This document shows positions 1 to 10,847 of a stretch of 64,000 bases of DNA, piece by piece; position 1 is the stretch's first letter, and each line of letters starts with the position of its first letter. The stretch covers positions 15,867,626 through 15,931,625 of the forward strand of contig CM063110.1 of the NCBI GenBank assembly GCA_031841125.1, written 5' to 3'. The stretch comes from Acanthococcus lagerstroemiae. Lineage: Eukaryota; Arthropoda; Insecta; Hemiptera; Eriococcidae. A program made the translations under genes and the position numbers. The notes under the pieces are model-generated. The model searched no databases, was not told where the DNA came from, and was given only the letters and a program-made list of their open reading frames with translations.

Positions 1-7
1 TGATATG

Positions 8-84
8 AAGGACTCTCAGTGCCTGAGTTTGAAAGTTTCTTCCTAAAGCGAAAAAAATTTCAAACTCAGGCACTGAGAGTCCTT
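8..84. repeat. perfect 27-bp inverted repeat (hairpin)
   Basis: Arms 8-34 and 58-84 are exact reverse complements (27 of 27) separated by a 23-nt loop. The stem includes GGACTCTCAGTGCCTGAG. No terminal duplication is evident, and nothing upstream of base 1 can be seen. It may be the end of a fold-back element or a hairpin RNA precursor. Confidence 0.9.
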
Positions 85-235
85 TAGTCAATCGATTTCG
101 AACCCTACTAGGTCATCATGCACTCTGAGTTCCCAGTTGGTCTTCATGCCTCTTGAGGTTTCGAAAACAAATTAAGGATGTGGTAGTGATGAAGAGACCG
201 GGAGCGTGATGTAGTAGGGAAGTAAGGGGTCAAAA

Positions 236-261
236 CATTTATTATTATTATTATTATTATT
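236..261. repeat. (ATT)n microsatellite
   Basis: About eight ATT units starting near 236, followed by GTTTTG. A simple repeat. Confidence 0.85.
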
Positions 262-1286
262 GTTTTGAAATTTTTTTGCAATCCCCATCGTAATTGGCTT
301 AACAGCTGTGATGTGGTGGGAGGACAATTAAATTAAATTAAATTAGCATGGAACAGAAGACAGAGATTCATTCATTCAAACATTTTCAGATATGATGAAC
401 TTTTAGCGCTTCTTCTATAGGTACATTCTACGGAAATGCTTATCAAAATAATCCGAGAATCGCCTAAAAAGTTTTAGCTTTGTGGTTGTGTGTATAAGGA
501 GAGGGTGATGAAATCCGGAATGAAAAGATTAATGGGTGATGAAAGCACTTACAATAAATTGGAATTGGAAATGACACTGAGTGGGATAGCTATTTTCCAT
601 TAACCTGAGTTAATAATTTGATTACTGGGATTCGGCATTCCCGACAATTAGTCCAGGCAAATTAGACCCACAAGGAAGAAACAGAAACGAATTTTTTTGC
701 GGAAAATTTTCAAGTATAACTTCTTAACTAACGTATTAAAAATTTCCCATCCCACAAATGGGGTCATTTTTTTGGGAACAGGGGGGGAGGGGTGTAAAGA
801 TTTCTCAAAGGGGTCTTTTGCACGGGAACTATCAAATTTACGAAGAAAAAGCTTAAATGAAAACTGTTCCTGGCGAACTTTTACGTAAGAAAGGTTCTTA
901 CTAATATCCATAAATATCCCGAAGAGGTGGGTGGTCAAAAGGATCCTCCATACTATGTACCAGGGATTAAACCATGCGGCATTTTTTCATGAACGACCCA
1001 GAGACAGAGTGTTTACAAAGAAATGCCGACATTTGTCTCCAGTCGCACCTTCCTGCATTACGGACCGGAAGACGTGCTTATTTCGAAAATCGACGTAAAT
1101 GGTCGATCGACAAAAGCCCAGAAAGCCTGAGAAAGCATCACGACTAGCTCACTTAAGACTTCTCAGGAGTGGTATTGCCAGGGAGAGGAAAGTGGTTACC
1201 CAGATCACTTGTTAAGTCATTTCAAGTTCCAGAACGAAAAAGTAAAGTAAAATGAAAAACTTACAGTCTCACATTCTCCTGCAAAT

Positions 1287-2405
1287 TACCCATATCCCCC
1301 TTTCCCTCATCTTTAAGATACCACATTTTTAAAATTGTGTTTTTTAATTCTTCATCCCTTCAGAAGGACATCAGGAATAGTGGATTTCTTGAGTATCAAA
1401 AGTTCAGTTAGAGAAGATGGCATACCAACTGTATGGGTTCCGAAATCACCTAATAGAATTTTCTGACTACGTTCACGCTAAATTCGAAATTGTGCAGGAA
1501 AAAGTGAGATGAAAAAGAGCATGGTATAATTTTGTATGTTCTGAATGTCGCTTAGGTCATTTTTTATCTCGATTTCTCACTACATGGAAAATTGTGGTAC
1601 CGGTGGAGGGTAGGGAGAATTTGACAAAAAACGATATGGGTAGCATTTTGTAGGTTTTGAAAATCATTAAACTCGTTTTTGACATAGATTTTAACCTGAA
1701 ATAAAAATTGTGTTACCTGGAGAAGGATAATGAAGGGGGGGGGAGAAGAGAATTTGACAAAAGTTAATATGAGTATCATTTTGTGAATATTGACATAAAT
1801 TGTATCAAAAAATGAAAATCATAACACCGGGGGGAGGAAGGAGGACGGAAGACCTTCAGGACATACAGATTGATATCATGCAGTTTTTTGTCAAATTTTT
1901 TTCTACACCTCTTCCCCAGGTGCTACAATTTTGAAGTTGAAATCAACGTAGTATTAAAACTCTGTTACGTGACCCCAAAACCCCTATATGCTATTTTCTC
2001 TAACTGCAGTGGCGTAGCCAGGGAGGGGAAGGCCTCCCAAGGCACCTGAAACTGAACATAAAATATGCAAAAATGAGCAATTTTTCGCTTTTAAAATACG
2101 TTTTTTCAAAAAATTTTCGCTCGAGCAGTAATTTTACCTTCATTTTTTAAAACAGTTCTAATATAGACGATTCTTAATAAGTAGGTACCTCATTTTTTGA
2201 CTTTTTCTTCCTTGAAAATCGTATCTTACTTTGCCCCCCCCCCCACTCGGGAAAATTCTGGCTACGCCATTTTCTAACTGAGCTTTTGATACACAAGAAA
2301 TCCACTATTCCCAATGTCCGTCTGAAGTGATGAAACACTAAAAAACACAAGTTTCAAAATATGAGATCTAACCATGAGGGAAAGGGGAGAGGGAAAATTC
2401 CAGGG
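1287..2405. repeat. long inverted repeat (fold-back element), about 1.1 kb
   Basis: The left arm, about 1287-1427, and the right arm, about 2271-2405, are reverse complements at roughly 80% by eye. Shared blocks include GGAATAGTGGATTTCTTG on the left and its complement CAAGAAATCCACTATTCC on the right. The central 580 bp is A/T-rich with G-runs. A separate 266-bp MITE has inserted at the inner edge of the right arm. Confidence 0.75.
2007..2272. mobile_element. hAT-like MITE (CAGTGGCGTAGC family) with 8-bp TSD
   Basis: The element starts CAGTGGCGTAGCCAGGG and ends TCTGGCTACGCCATTT, forming terminal inverted repeats. It is flanked by the identical 8-bp duplication TCTAACTG (1999-2006 and 2273-2280). 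It has a G-rich block inside the left end and a C-run before the right end. It has no coding capacity. An 8-bp duplication and CAG terminus fit the hAT superfamily. Confidence 0.85.
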
Positions 2406-3433
2406 GTCAGTGAGCACGTTTGGAATGGGTTCGAGAATATCAGCAACCTTTTATTGCAACAGCAAAAATATCAAAAAATATTTCCTCCCACAAGGTGTAC
2501 ATTATCGCACGGCAGTATAAAGGGTCGCTGTCACCCTCCTGTTTGGGACATTTGTGGAAGAGTTGGGAAAGATTGATTAGAATTTATCTGACGCACAATT
2601 TCACCAGGAACAGTTTTAACACATTCTTTTCTGTGACATCATCTATTGCCGTAATGTATGATTTAGGGGCTGAGGGGAGGTGGTGGTGTTCCCAGATGAA
2701 GATCTCAACGGTTTACGAACGAAATTGTGTATTCTAATGAACAAGTACATGTAATGACTCCCCTTCATCGTTTACGTGCATGTCGAACTCACTTTCGAGG
2801 TCATTTTGGACGTACTCTCCACCACAAAGGCTCCACACGAGGTTATAATCTATCGGATTTCTTACAATTTTGAGTTCAATTTTGAAGTTATTGGAGCTCT
2901 AACCCTTACCTATTAAAGTCTACAGGGGGCTACAGCCTGAAATATCAATATATTACACACCTAGACGTTCTTAATATCAAACACAGCATTTCATTTTTGA
3001 AGTCGAATTTGCCGAGACTTACCACCGAGGATTCGTGGGAGAGTCGAAACCCCTATCGTAACGCCCCCGAGTATTTGGGTCGCGGCAGACGAAACTGCCT
3101 AGGCTCTTTTGCCGAGCATGTCCAATTCTTCAACCCTGTACTCACGGTCTCTAAATATGAAGTATATTGTAACTCACTCGAAAACGTAAATCGCCAACGG
3201 GAGGCTTCGCGTACGGAATACCTAAGAAACTGTAAAATGGTTTTCCGGTTAAAGAGGACGTCTTCTGTACCCCTTGCAATTTTCCTTGATTCACTTGTAC
3301 GATCATGTTGAAATTTGATCAGTTATGAGGCTGTTTTCGCAAATTCAAATAATACTGGAATGATACGGAACGGTACACTCACGAACCGGCGAGAACACTA
3401 CGAAAAATTTCGACCGAAGCGTTGCAAGTCAGA

Positions 3434-3890
3434 ATCCTAACAGCAGTGGCCCAGTGGTTCGAGCGGCTGTGCATGTATGCATACAGCATACCTGTCAGAC
3501 TAGCTAATCTTTACCAGCAGATAACGCGACAAATTAGTTAGTTTCGAATGTACAATAGTAGAGTTGATGGCCATCTCCTCCATTGCGTGTATGTAATTCG
3601 ATTCAAGTTCATACAAGGATGGTATCTAGTAATCATGCAACTCGGTGAATGGAAAATAGAAGGTCTAGCCGGAATGTATCCGGGCTTTATCTCAGTAAGT
3701 CAAAAACAAATAGCCGTAGCACAGGAAACGAAAGGGCATTTCGAAGGGAAAGCCCTCCCTTACCTATCACTGTCATCAGGGAACTCACAAGACCGATTTC
3801 AGTTGAAAATTTGTTGTGCTACGTATTCGTTTAAAATTGAGCGCGTCGCTTTTTCATTTTACGAAGGAACTTCGCGTGGAAGAGACACGG
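3434..3890 (+). repeat. interspersed repeat, possibly tRNA-derived SINE, copy 1
   Basis: The start has a tRNA-like A-box context (TGGCCCAGTGGTTCGAGCGG), and a weak B-box-like TTTCGAATG lies near 3542. The portion from about 3625 to 3890 is repeated in inverse orientation at 9070-9318, sharing CTCGGTGAATGGAAA and GAGCGCGTCGCTTTTTCATT. The open frame over it is incidental. Confidence 0.6.
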
Positions 3891-4074
3891 GATAATTTGG
3901 ATCCGGCCAAAAAGATCCAGATTTCCTAAAACAAATCATTACGGAAGACGAATCTTAGGTGTATGGATACGACCTCGAAACAAAAAAATTAATCTTCGAT
4001 GCGCAGAATTTTCAATTCACCAAGAGTGAAAAATAAAAACAAGGCAAAACAAGAGCAATAGGAAAACAATGTTA

Positions 4075-4990
4075 CTGGTTTTTATTGATGAAGGTGTGTC
4101 CTCAACTATGAAGACGTCCAAAGAAGCCAGACTGGCAATAAAGAATAATAAATATTTCGAAGAATACATTATGAAAGTTCAAAGGCGTACGTAAAACTGG
4201 ATAGAAAATGAGGAACACATGATAAAGGAAGAAGAGTGAAGCAGGGTGACCCGCCTCTCCCTTAATCAGAACAATACAGCAATAGAGGAAATATGACACG
4301 AAATCTCGACTCGGAAAATAGGGGAATTAAAATAAGTGGACAATACCTGAATAATTTAAGATTTGCAGACGACCTGATACTACTGAGTATAAAATAGGAA
4401 GACCTAGAGAAAATGGGAAAGAAAATTTTGAAAGTCAGCAAGGAAGAGGGTCTAGAAACCAACAAAAAGAAAATACAATCTAAGGGGAGTAGAAAGACCA
4501 AAAAGTCAATTAAAATTACCCTAGAAAACGCAGAAATCGAGGAAGTAAATGAATATTGCTACTTAGGACAACCTCCTCTGTATGCGTTACCTTGGGGTAG
4601 TGAGGGAGCTTAAAAAAACAACTAAAAGCACATAGGAGAAGGAAAACTCCGACAGATAAACCCTCATGAAAATAAGGGGAAACTACATCAGTATTTTTCC
4701 TTGGAGATGCGTCTCCACCATAACAATCTTATGATGGCAACTCACAAAGTAAATAATAATTCCGTACGTAAAAACAGTCTCCCGAATTCGGTGTCCGAGC
4801 GGAGACTACTTAGTGTGAAACTATCAGAAGGCCAGAAGAAAATGATTTTTGGACGGGAGGGTATAGAATATAATTGATACAGCAGCGAAAATAGGGCAAA
4901 CAGGTGTAGATATTGTTGTGAATGCAAAAGTGTAGGGAATAGAGTGCAAAGTTCCACCCAAAATTTTTGGGAGGGAAATAACAACCCACC
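4075..4990 (+). mobile_element. non-LTR retrotransposon remnant (reverse transcriptase palm and thumb)
   Basis: With stops and frameshifts ignored, the plus strand shows VFIDE near 4080, VKQGDPPLP (4240-4262), then LNNLRFADDLILLS with the catalytic FADD box (about 4350-4390), EDLEKMGKKILKVSKEEGL (4402-4460) and NEYCYLGQ (4550-4570). A weak C-terminal CVSTITIL segment follows near 4710. The order matches RT blocks 3-7. Several in-frame stops make it a dead copy. Confidence 0.85.
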
Positions 4991-5055
4991 AGAAAAGAAC
5001 GACGAAAAAGAACCAAAACGCCTGAAATGAGAAACGCAAGACGTTTAAGTTCGAT

Positions 5056-5080
5056 CCCGCAAAAAAAAAAAAAAAAAAAA
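5056..5080. repeat. poly(A) run
   Basis: About 22 consecutive A on the plus strand, at the downstream side of the LINE remnant. It could be an old poly(A) tail. Confidence 0.7.
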
Positions 5081-5169
5081 ATTTTGATCAGAAAAAAATG
5101 TATTGACGCCAGGTAAAAATATTGAACGCCGTATCGGCGCGATCTATAGTCCCTAAACATGTTACTCTT

Positions 5170-5216
5170 TCTAATTTGCTCTCCAGCCGAGTCCTGGAAT
5201 CCGCCCTTTCGAGCCT
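5170..5216 (-). repeat. SINE tail fragment
   Basis: The stretch with CCTGGAATCCGCC and TTTCGAGC is the same as the 3' part of the tRNA-type SINE at 34742-34958, in the same orientation. Only the tail is present, and it abuts the mitochondrial COX1 copy directly. Confidence 0.65.
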
Positions 5217-5460
5217 ATAGAGCTATTACTATAATTATTTTAGATCATAATTTATCAACAATATTTTTTAATCCATTAGGAAATGGCAACATTTATTTTG
5301 ATTTTTTGGTCATCCAGAACTTTACATTTTAATTCTTCCAGGATTTGGTTTAATATCACGAATTCTAAATCAAAAAAATGGAAAAATAGAAATTTTTAGA
5401 AAAATTAAGATAATTTATGCTATAATTTCAATTGGAATTTTAGGATTCATTGGTACATAT
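5217..5460 (+). pseudogene. cox1: nuclear mitochondrial insertion (numt): COX1 fragment
   Basis: Translated with the invertebrate mitochondrial code, 5217-5286 reads AITMIILDHNLSTMFFNPLG. After a frame change, 5287 onward reads [20 protein letters not shown] (Trp from TGA at 5299-5301), then [17 protein letters not shown] and [15 protein letters not shown]. This is the core of cytochrome oxidase I. The few residues before QHLFW (normally DPILY) are missing, which breaks the frame. The TGA codon as Trp shows mitochondrial origin. Similarity fades after about 5455. A pseudogene in the nuclear context. Confidence 0.93.
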
Positions 5461-6287
5461 TATTATCAATTTAATAATGAGGTGAAAAACATTATTGTAC
5501 CAGTATAAGGCCTTCTTTGAATACGCTGGTCGGCCTCTTTTTTTCTTCTGGCCCAGTGCTCAAATATTACAAAAACAATTTTTAATGTAGGAAACCCATC
5601 GGGGGTCGGTCTGGTCGGAAACATCAAATTTTTTTTTTAACACAGATCAAATAAGGACCACTCAAATGGATATTTTGGATTACTGAATTCGAAAATTGAA
5701 TCAGATTTTCAATCCTACTCGCATTTGGGACCAAAATTCCCAATGTGTAAGAGTATGGAGAAATTTTCAAAATTTTTGGAAATCAAAAAAATTGAGATAA
5801 CCACCCATTCTTTATCAGTTTTTCTCGCTGAGTTGAAACTCGTTCAAATCCACCGCTGACCCTCCATTTTGTAGATACAATCAAAAATGTGGTTGTACAA
5901 GTGGGGGGGGGGGTATACTAGGTCAAACATTGAGTGAGAATTAATTTTGAGGATGGATTAAAATTAGTGACGAAAAGTTGAATAAGTTTCACCAGGTCCA
6001 ATACAAAATGTTTAATGGGCAGGTATGAATTACTCGTGTACACATTTCAAATCGTGTAAAAATGTATCAATTGTCGCTCACATTACATTTTTTGTCGCAC
6101 TTTATTATGCGTGGGTTTTTCTCAAAATAGTCGCTTATACCGACTATTGTGACGTGCAGGGGTCTGTCGTTGGAACATTCTTTTTCGACAGGCAAAATAT
6201 TTTATCCAAAAATTTTTTATTTTACTTACAACTCTGATTAGAGGGTAGGTCACCGCCTAATCCACCCACCATGAGGCATGAGTCTCC

Positions 6288-6440
6288 CAGGGGCGAAACT
6301 ATAGGGGGCGTGGGGGTTGGAACCCCCTCCCCCATAATTTGGCAGTCGGCAAATTTTGAAACTGTTTATTTGAATTTTTCATTTTTTATGAATGTTTGTT
6401 TGTTTGTTTTTCATTTTAATTTTTTTTTAAATTAATTTTA
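6288..6440 (+). mobile_element. hAT-like MITE left end (CAGGGGCGAAAC family)
   Basis: Begins CAGGGGCGAAACTATAGGGG and continues with the family motif GGCAGTCGGCAAATTTTGAA and a TTTG-rich stretch. Further copies lie at 8293, 10085 and 12178. No matching right end is seen before the minisatellite begins. Confidence 0.75.
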
Positions 6441-7830
6441 TCGAAAATCTTCAGGAAAAATTTCCAAAATATTTTATCGGACAACATTGAGAAAAATCTT
6501 TGATGATTTCAGGAGAAGTTTTTCGGAAATCTTTTCCGCAGAATTTCATCGGAAATCTTCAAAAAAGAATTTCCAATATTTTCCAAAGAACTTCTTCAAA
6601 AATCTTCAGGAAAATTTTCCTATAATTTACGAAGGATTTCATCGAAAGTATTTGGGAAAAAACTCCAATGATTTTCGGACGAATTTTATCGAAAATCTTC
6701 AGGAAAAATCTCCGAAGATTTCTGATCAAATTCTTCAAGGAACATCGAACATTTTTCCTAAAAATTTTTGAAGAAATTCTTCAAAGACTATCGGAGTTTT
6801 TCTCCCGAATATTTCCTATGAAATTCTTCAAAAATTATCAGAAAATTTTCTCGATGAATTTTGATAAAATTTTTTGGATTACATTGACAATTTTTTCTGA
6901 AGACTTCTGATGAGATTCTTTGTTAATCACCGGAATTTCTTCCCAAACATTTCCGATGAAATTCTTTAAAAATCATCGGAGATTCTTTTTGATTTCCAAT
7001 GAAATTATTCTTTGGAAATTATCGGAGATTCTTCCTGAAGATTTTCGATAAAGTTCTTCAAAAACTATCAGAGTTTTTCCCCGAATGTTTCCTTTTCAGA
7101 AATTATCGGAAAATTTTCTCGAAGAATTTTGATAAATTTTTTTGGAAATTCTTTCGAAAGATTTCCAATGGGATTCTTCGGAAATCTTCTGAATTCTTTT
7201 CTAAAAATTCCCGATGAAATTCATTTAAAATCATCAGAGACTCTTTTCGAAGTTTCCAATAAAATTATTCTTTGTACATCATCGGGGATTTTTCCTCATG
7301 ATTTCCGATAAAATTCTTCAAAAACATCGGATTTTTCCAAAATATTTTTGATAAAATTCTTTAAAAATTATCGGAAGATTTTTGAAGAAATTCTTCAGAA
7401 AACACTGGAAATTTTCTCTGAAGATTTCCGATGAAATTCTCCAGAAATTATCAGAGATTGTTCTCAAAGATTTCTGATAAAACTCCTTGGAAATCATCGG
7501 AGATTTTCCCCGAACATTTCTTATGACATTCTTCGGAAATCATCGGTAATTTATCCCAAAAATTTCCAACGAAAATCTCTGGAAAAATCATCGAACCTTT
7601 CTTCTGAAGAAATGCTTCAGAAATCATCAGAGATATTTCTCGATGATTTCCAATAAAATCCTTTGATATCGTTAGAGATTTTCCTTGAAATTTTCAACAA
7701 AATTCTCCCGAAATCATCGGAGATTTTTCTCAGTGATGTCCGATAAGATTCCTCGAAAATGATCGGAAATTTTTCCTTAATATTTTCAATAAAATTCCTC
7801 GGAAATTATCTTCGGAAATCAAAGGAATCT
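6440..7830. repeat. 1.4-kb degenerate minisatellite (GAAATTCTTC / ATCGGAGATTTTT)
   Basis: Dozens of imperfect units of about 40-50 bp alternate GATGAAATTCTTCGGAAATC-like and ATCGGAGATTTTTCCCGAAG-like blocks. The several overlapping frames here (Phe/Lys/Arg/Ser-rich) are by-products of the repeat, not genes. It starts inside the left end of a CAGGGGCGAAAC MITE. Confidence 0.85.
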
Positions 7831-8164
7831 TCTCGAAGTTAAATGATAACTGCACGTGTTTTTTGAAAAGAAGTCTACTCGGGACTAGATGCACTTTTTT
7901 GCGAGCGAAAGCTTCACTTCTGAAGTTGACACTCCTCTTTATGCATACAACTCGAAGGGAAACCTTTTTTCCGAAACAAACCCTCTCACTCCTGAACACA
8001 AGCTTCCTCTTCACTTTTTTTAAAGCATACACTCTGCAGCTTGCACTTCACTTTTGCGAAGTGAAAGCTGAAGCTTCCCTTTATGCATACCTCCAATTGT
8101 ACCAATAATTTCCCCGGTGTTGCCATGTGTAGCATTCGCTACACACGCTATACAGAAGAGTTGC

Positions 8165-8480
8165 CGACCCTATATGTGTAAAGGAAGTTGTGTGTTCCTC
8201 TTCATTATTCCTATAACATATTTCCAGCTTACCCTCCGAGACTAGGTGCGTAGATTTGAGTGCTTGGGGAATAAGGTTCCAACCTGAACTTGCAGAGACG
8301 AAACTATGGAAGGGGGAGGGGGCTGAAACACCCCAATAATTTGACAGTCGGCAAATTTTGAAACTGTTCATTTGAATTTTTCATTTTCTAAGAACGTTTG
8401 TTTGTTTACATTTTTTTCAATTTAAAAATATTTTGATTGAAAATTCGGCAAATTTTTAAATTAAAAAAAGAATTCTAAGC
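8165..8480 (+). repeat. compound repeat with CAGGGGCGAAAC-type MITE, copy 2
   Basis: A leader (TGTGTAAAGGAAGTTG and TGAGTGCTTGGGGAATAAGG) precedes the MITE left end GCAGAGACGAAACTATGG and the ATTTGACAGTCGGCAAATTT body. The same leader plus MITE recurs at 12050-12416, so the MITE moved or was duplicated together with its flank. Confidence 0.75.
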
Positions 8481-9069
8481 TGAGGAGTCAGCTGTTTAGG
8501 CACTTAGCGTGCGCAAACTTTTCGAAATTGTAGGTCTCCCTGCACAATTTGGTGAACAACTGACTTGATAAATTCGCTGCTTCTACAATTTCACGAATTT
8601 TCAAACTCCGATCGTGTAAACGAGCTCATCATTGCGACAAAGCGCCTGTTCGTTGACATCGGTGCTTGGTCAGCCTCTTTGAGAATTACATATCTGCCAA
8701 ACTTACGACACCGGGATCGAATTTTGTACACCATACTGGTACTTATTTCCGAGAAATGGCATTCCCACATACACCAGTTTAATTCTATTAAAAATCTGTT
8801 TTTGATTTTTGATTTTTTTTTTTTTTTGTGCGCAGTAAAAACAAATTCTTCACGTATTTTGAGAGGCGTATACGCTTCAGTCAAGACTATCGTGTTTGTT
8901 CAATTTTTGAAACCATACTACCGCAGACAACGAACCACTCTTATTGGCAGACGTTAACCAAGCCTCCCCTGCTTCATCATGCGAAATTTCAGGTTTCTAA
9001 CTCACGCGGTTCGTCGTACAGAAAAATGTATACCTTATTACTTATGGGTCATCCCTCGTACCCTGCGCA

Positions 9070-9318
9070 ATTTCCACGCGAAGGTCTTTCGTGTAATGAA
9101 AAAGCGACGCGCTCAATTTTAGACTGACATGTAGTAGAACAAAGCTTCGACTAAAATCGGTCTCGTGGGTAAGGGATAGTAGAGGAATGTTTTCCCTTCA
9201 AAATGGCGGTCCGTCTACAATGCTACGCCTATCTGTTTTCGACTTATAGACAATGGCCGGATACTTTCCGAGCTGACTTACTTTCCATTCACCGAGCTGC
9301 ATGATGATTACCAACTTC
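9070..9318 (-). repeat. interspersed repeat, copy 2 (inverted, 5'-truncated)
   Basis: The reverse complement matches 3625-3890 over about 250 bp, including GAGCGCGTCGCTTTTTCATT and GTAATCAT followed by CTCGGTGAATGGA. The putative tRNA-like head of the first copy is missing here, as expected of a 5'-truncated retroposon. Confidence 0.7.
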
Positions 9319-9604
9319 CATTTCCCACAATTCTCCTCTGTTTCCCTTATTTTTTTTCACTTGTCCACAATTTTTCACAACTTTCCTCTATTTCCTTCAA
9401 TTTTCCACAATTTTTTTCTGTTTTCCTTTTTTCCTCTATTACCTTCTTTTCCACTCAATATCCCCCAATCCACAATTTCCATTCCACTGATTTTTAATTC
9501 TTTTCTTGACATCTTTTAAGGCGGCTATAGACACTTGGCGAAAAAAAAGAAGATACGCGAGAAAAATCAGGCGAAACACGAGAAGCGAAAACTTTCAGGC
9601 TGTT

Positions 9605-10080
9605 CTGAAAATCATATTATCTGCATAATATTATGTAAATTATCAAACGGAAGCGGTAATAAGATGCTGCCATGTGTTACACCTTTCTGAATTTTGGACT
9701 CAAATGTGAAGTCCTTAATACGTAACTGCAATTTGTTCCCAGTATAAGTTGTTTATTATTCATAAGTCTCCACAGTCTATATTTTTTTCTATCAAAATGT
9801 CAACCAATTTTGCGTGCTTGATTTTATGAAATGTATTCTCGTAGTCTAAGAAACTGACATATATGTTTTTTTATTCGTATCAAGGCATTTCTGCAATAAC
9901 GCATTGATTGTAAATGGAGCGTATTTTGTGCCAAAACCTTGTCGGAATCCGAACTGTCTATAATCCATATTTGTTTTGCACCTGTTTTCGATTTTTCCGT
10001 GTATACCTAATTCTGAAAAATATTTCTAATAGATGACTCATAAGGCTAATTGTTCTGTAGTCACCGGATTTTTTGAGTAT
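9605..10080 (-). mobile_element. non-LTR retrotransposon remnant (reverse transcriptase fingers/palm)
   Basis: Minus strand, in order and across frameshifts: GDYRTISLMSHLLEIFF (10065-10015), QFGFRQGFGTKYAPF (about 9960-9916), YVSFLDYENTFHKIKHAKLV (about 9862-9803), IIEKNID and NNLYWEQIA (about 9740), then LRIKDFTFESKIQKGVTHGS (9722-9663). These are RT blocks 1-4, with FLD at the catalytic Asp box and KGVTHGS for KGVRQGC. Stops mark a dead copy. A MITE interrupts its upstream side at 10085. Confidence 0.87.
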
Positions 10081-10084
10081 TGTT

Positions 10085-10414
10085 CAGGGGCGAAACTATA
10101 GGCGTGTGGGGGTTGAAGCACCCCCGCCAATAATCTGGCAGTCGGCCAATTTTAAGACTGTTCATTTGACAGCCCCCCCCCCAATTATTTGACAGTCGGC
10201 AAATTTTGAAACTGGATAATTTGAATTTTCATTTTTTATGCATGTCTGTATGTTTATTTATTTTCATTCTCAATTAAAAAATATTTCGATTTGAAGATTG
10301 GCAAATTTTTAATTTTTCAAACATTTTGTCGGTGAATTTTTAGTTTTCGAAAAATATTTGTCGACAAATTTTTCTTCTCCACCTTTCCAAACTGAAAGTC
10401 AAATTTCGTTTCTG
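10085..10414 (+). mobile_element. hAT-like MITE (CAGGGGCGAAAC family), full length
   Basis: Left end CAGGGGCGAAAC at 10085, right end ATTTCGTTTCTG at 10414, so imperfect inverted termini. The centre carries the duplicated motif GACAGTCGGCAAATTTTGAA. No clear target duplication remains. It has inserted beside the reverse transcriptase remnant. Confidence 0.75.
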
Positions 10415-10847
10415 AAAATGGACTACCCTGGACCCCTGTTACAGACTAGTAAGTTAAAAGCAGAAGGTTTCAAGCTGAGTATCGAACGTTCTTTGAAAGG
10501 TTGAAAAAAAAACTGAAATGTGGAAGACAGTTCGAAAATCTAAAAGTCGGTAGCAAACGTTGAATTTCAAATTTCATAATGACTATTCGGACTGCCAGCG
10601 CGAAAGAGTCGCCCTCTATAATTTTAGGCAGGTGAAAAAAGGACCTATTGAAACGCTACATGTTTTAGAAAAATTCATCAGTTTGAAATGAAAATGGTCT
10701 CAATAAAAGAAAAATTTTATGTACTATAAATTTTGTCCTGATCATCTTTTCGATAAACGCTTTCGTTTTCATACTATGTACCTATTTTGAGATTTCTTCG
10801 TACGCCAGTAAGTGAAATATTCCCCTTGGTCAGGGTTACAAGATAAA

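Noticed and set aside
6487..7311. Overlapping Phe/Lys/Arg-rich plus-strand frames
   Set aside because: They are produced by the minisatellite unit and exist in more than one frame.
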